Source: Pirellulales bacterium (GTDB lineage Bacteria; Planctomycetota; Planctomycetia; Pirellulales; S012-138). Taken from it: a DNA stretch of 64,000 bases. The notes below the pieces were generated by a model. The model worked only from the letters and a program-made list of their open reading frames with translations, made no database searches and was not told the origin of the DNA. Every line of letters begins with the position of its first letter. Positions within the stretch are counted from its first letter, which is position 1. Positions 63,643-64,000 of the stretch are shown here, piece after piece. The translations under genes and the position numbers were made by a program. Location: NCBI GenBank assembly GCA_028066245.1, contig JALCBR010000003.1:86322-150321 (forward strand). The letters run 5' to 3'.

Positions 63643-64000
63643 ATGAATCATTCTTCTGACGAGTCCGTAAGCGAAAGAAACCTGGAAATCAATCCGTACG
63701 CTGCGCCGCAGTCAGATTTGATTTCACCAACATCACCTCATATCGCCCGGGAACTGTTCCAAGGCATTCGCTTCCGCCGTTCCACTTTGCGGATGCTGGG
63801 ACTGGTGCGAATTACGCTAGGTTTGTTCTATCTGGCCGGAAGCGTGACCGCGGTTGCTGTGATGTTGACGCAGCAGATTACCTTGAATACCGCAGCCGCG
63901 TTTGGAATCGGAGCCGGATTGGTGTTCGGGATTTGGAACTTCGTCATCGGCTGGGGTTTGGGGAAGTGCCGAAACTGGGGTAGAAACACGGCCGTTATCG
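63643..64000 (+). CDS. Membrane protein with NPYAAP tag, cut by the window end
   Basis: The first 119 codons of a gene starting at the ATG at 63643. The N-terminus reads EINPYAAPQSDLISP, the NPYxxP tag found at the start of many planctomycete membrane proteins. After it come two membrane segments, LVRITLGLFYLAGSVTAVAV and AAAFGIGAGLVFGIWNFVIG. The rest is outside the window, so the function cannot be read. Confidence 0.75.
   Translation, partial: MNHSSDESVSERNLEINPYAAPQSDLISPTSPHIARELFQGIRFRRSTLRMLGLVRITLGLFYLAGSVTAVAVMLTQQITLNTAAAFGIGAGLVFGIWNFVIGWGLGKCRNWGRNTAVI

Overview
The window looks like a chromosomal segment of a planctomycete, probably from the Pirellula/Rhodopirellula side of the phylum. 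This is inferred from protein content, not from a search. Supporting signs are an N-terminal NPYAAP tag on a membrane protein (63643), a FSLRTLMIAV-type first membrane segment (about 51990), a LolA-like secreted protein of a planctomycete type (56296), a DUF1080 protein, many secreted proteins of unknown function, a divergent LptD-like outer-membrane protein, and very loose operon structure with frequent strand changes.

Layout. 1-2009: cell-surface sugar genes on the minus strand (rmlA fragment, RmlC-like epimerase, GT2 glycosyltransferase). 2052-5636: dnaE. 5820-15409: a minus-strand operon for the membrane arm of respiratory complex I (nuoH-J-K-L-M-N) followed by a ferritin-like protein and a hairpin terminator. 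The peripheral-arm genes and nuoI are not here, and NuoL, NuoM and NuoN each carry a large non-conserved insertion. 15907-25468: UDP-xylose synthase, a TadG-like von Willebrand protein, a zinc-ribbon membrane protein, an acetyltransferase, a LarA-type racemase, dapF and a TAXI-type binding protein, all on the minus strand. 25791-40436: mixed genes including glutamate dehydrogenase, a Nudix hydrolase, a heme-binding squalene-cyclase-like protein, an LptD-like protein, glycerate 2-kinase and a DUF1080 protein, plus several unrecognised proteins.

40731-50910 is the most unusual part. A plus-strand series of phage-type virion genes (prohead protease, decoration-like protein, HK97-type major capsid protein, connector/completion proteins, tail-terminator-like and tail-tube-like proteins, further virion-like proteins) ends in a large fusion protein with a cysteine-rich zinc-binding module, a GT9 glycosyltransferase and a methyltransferase-like domain. 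I see no terminase, portal, tape measure, integrase, replication or lysis gene. The block runs directly into the housekeeping gene rsfS. It may be a degraded prophage, a gene-transfer-agent-like particle locus or a domesticated capsid system.

51437-64000: ordinary planctomycete genes: a membrane protein, a strong terminator after a possible small gene, the iron-sulfur carrier Mrp, a degenerate receiver-like protein, secreted proteins, a membrane glycosyltransferase, a methyltransferase, a large secreted alpha/beta hydrolase and a membrane protein cut by the window end. I saw no rRNA, tRNA, insertion sequence or CRISPR array.
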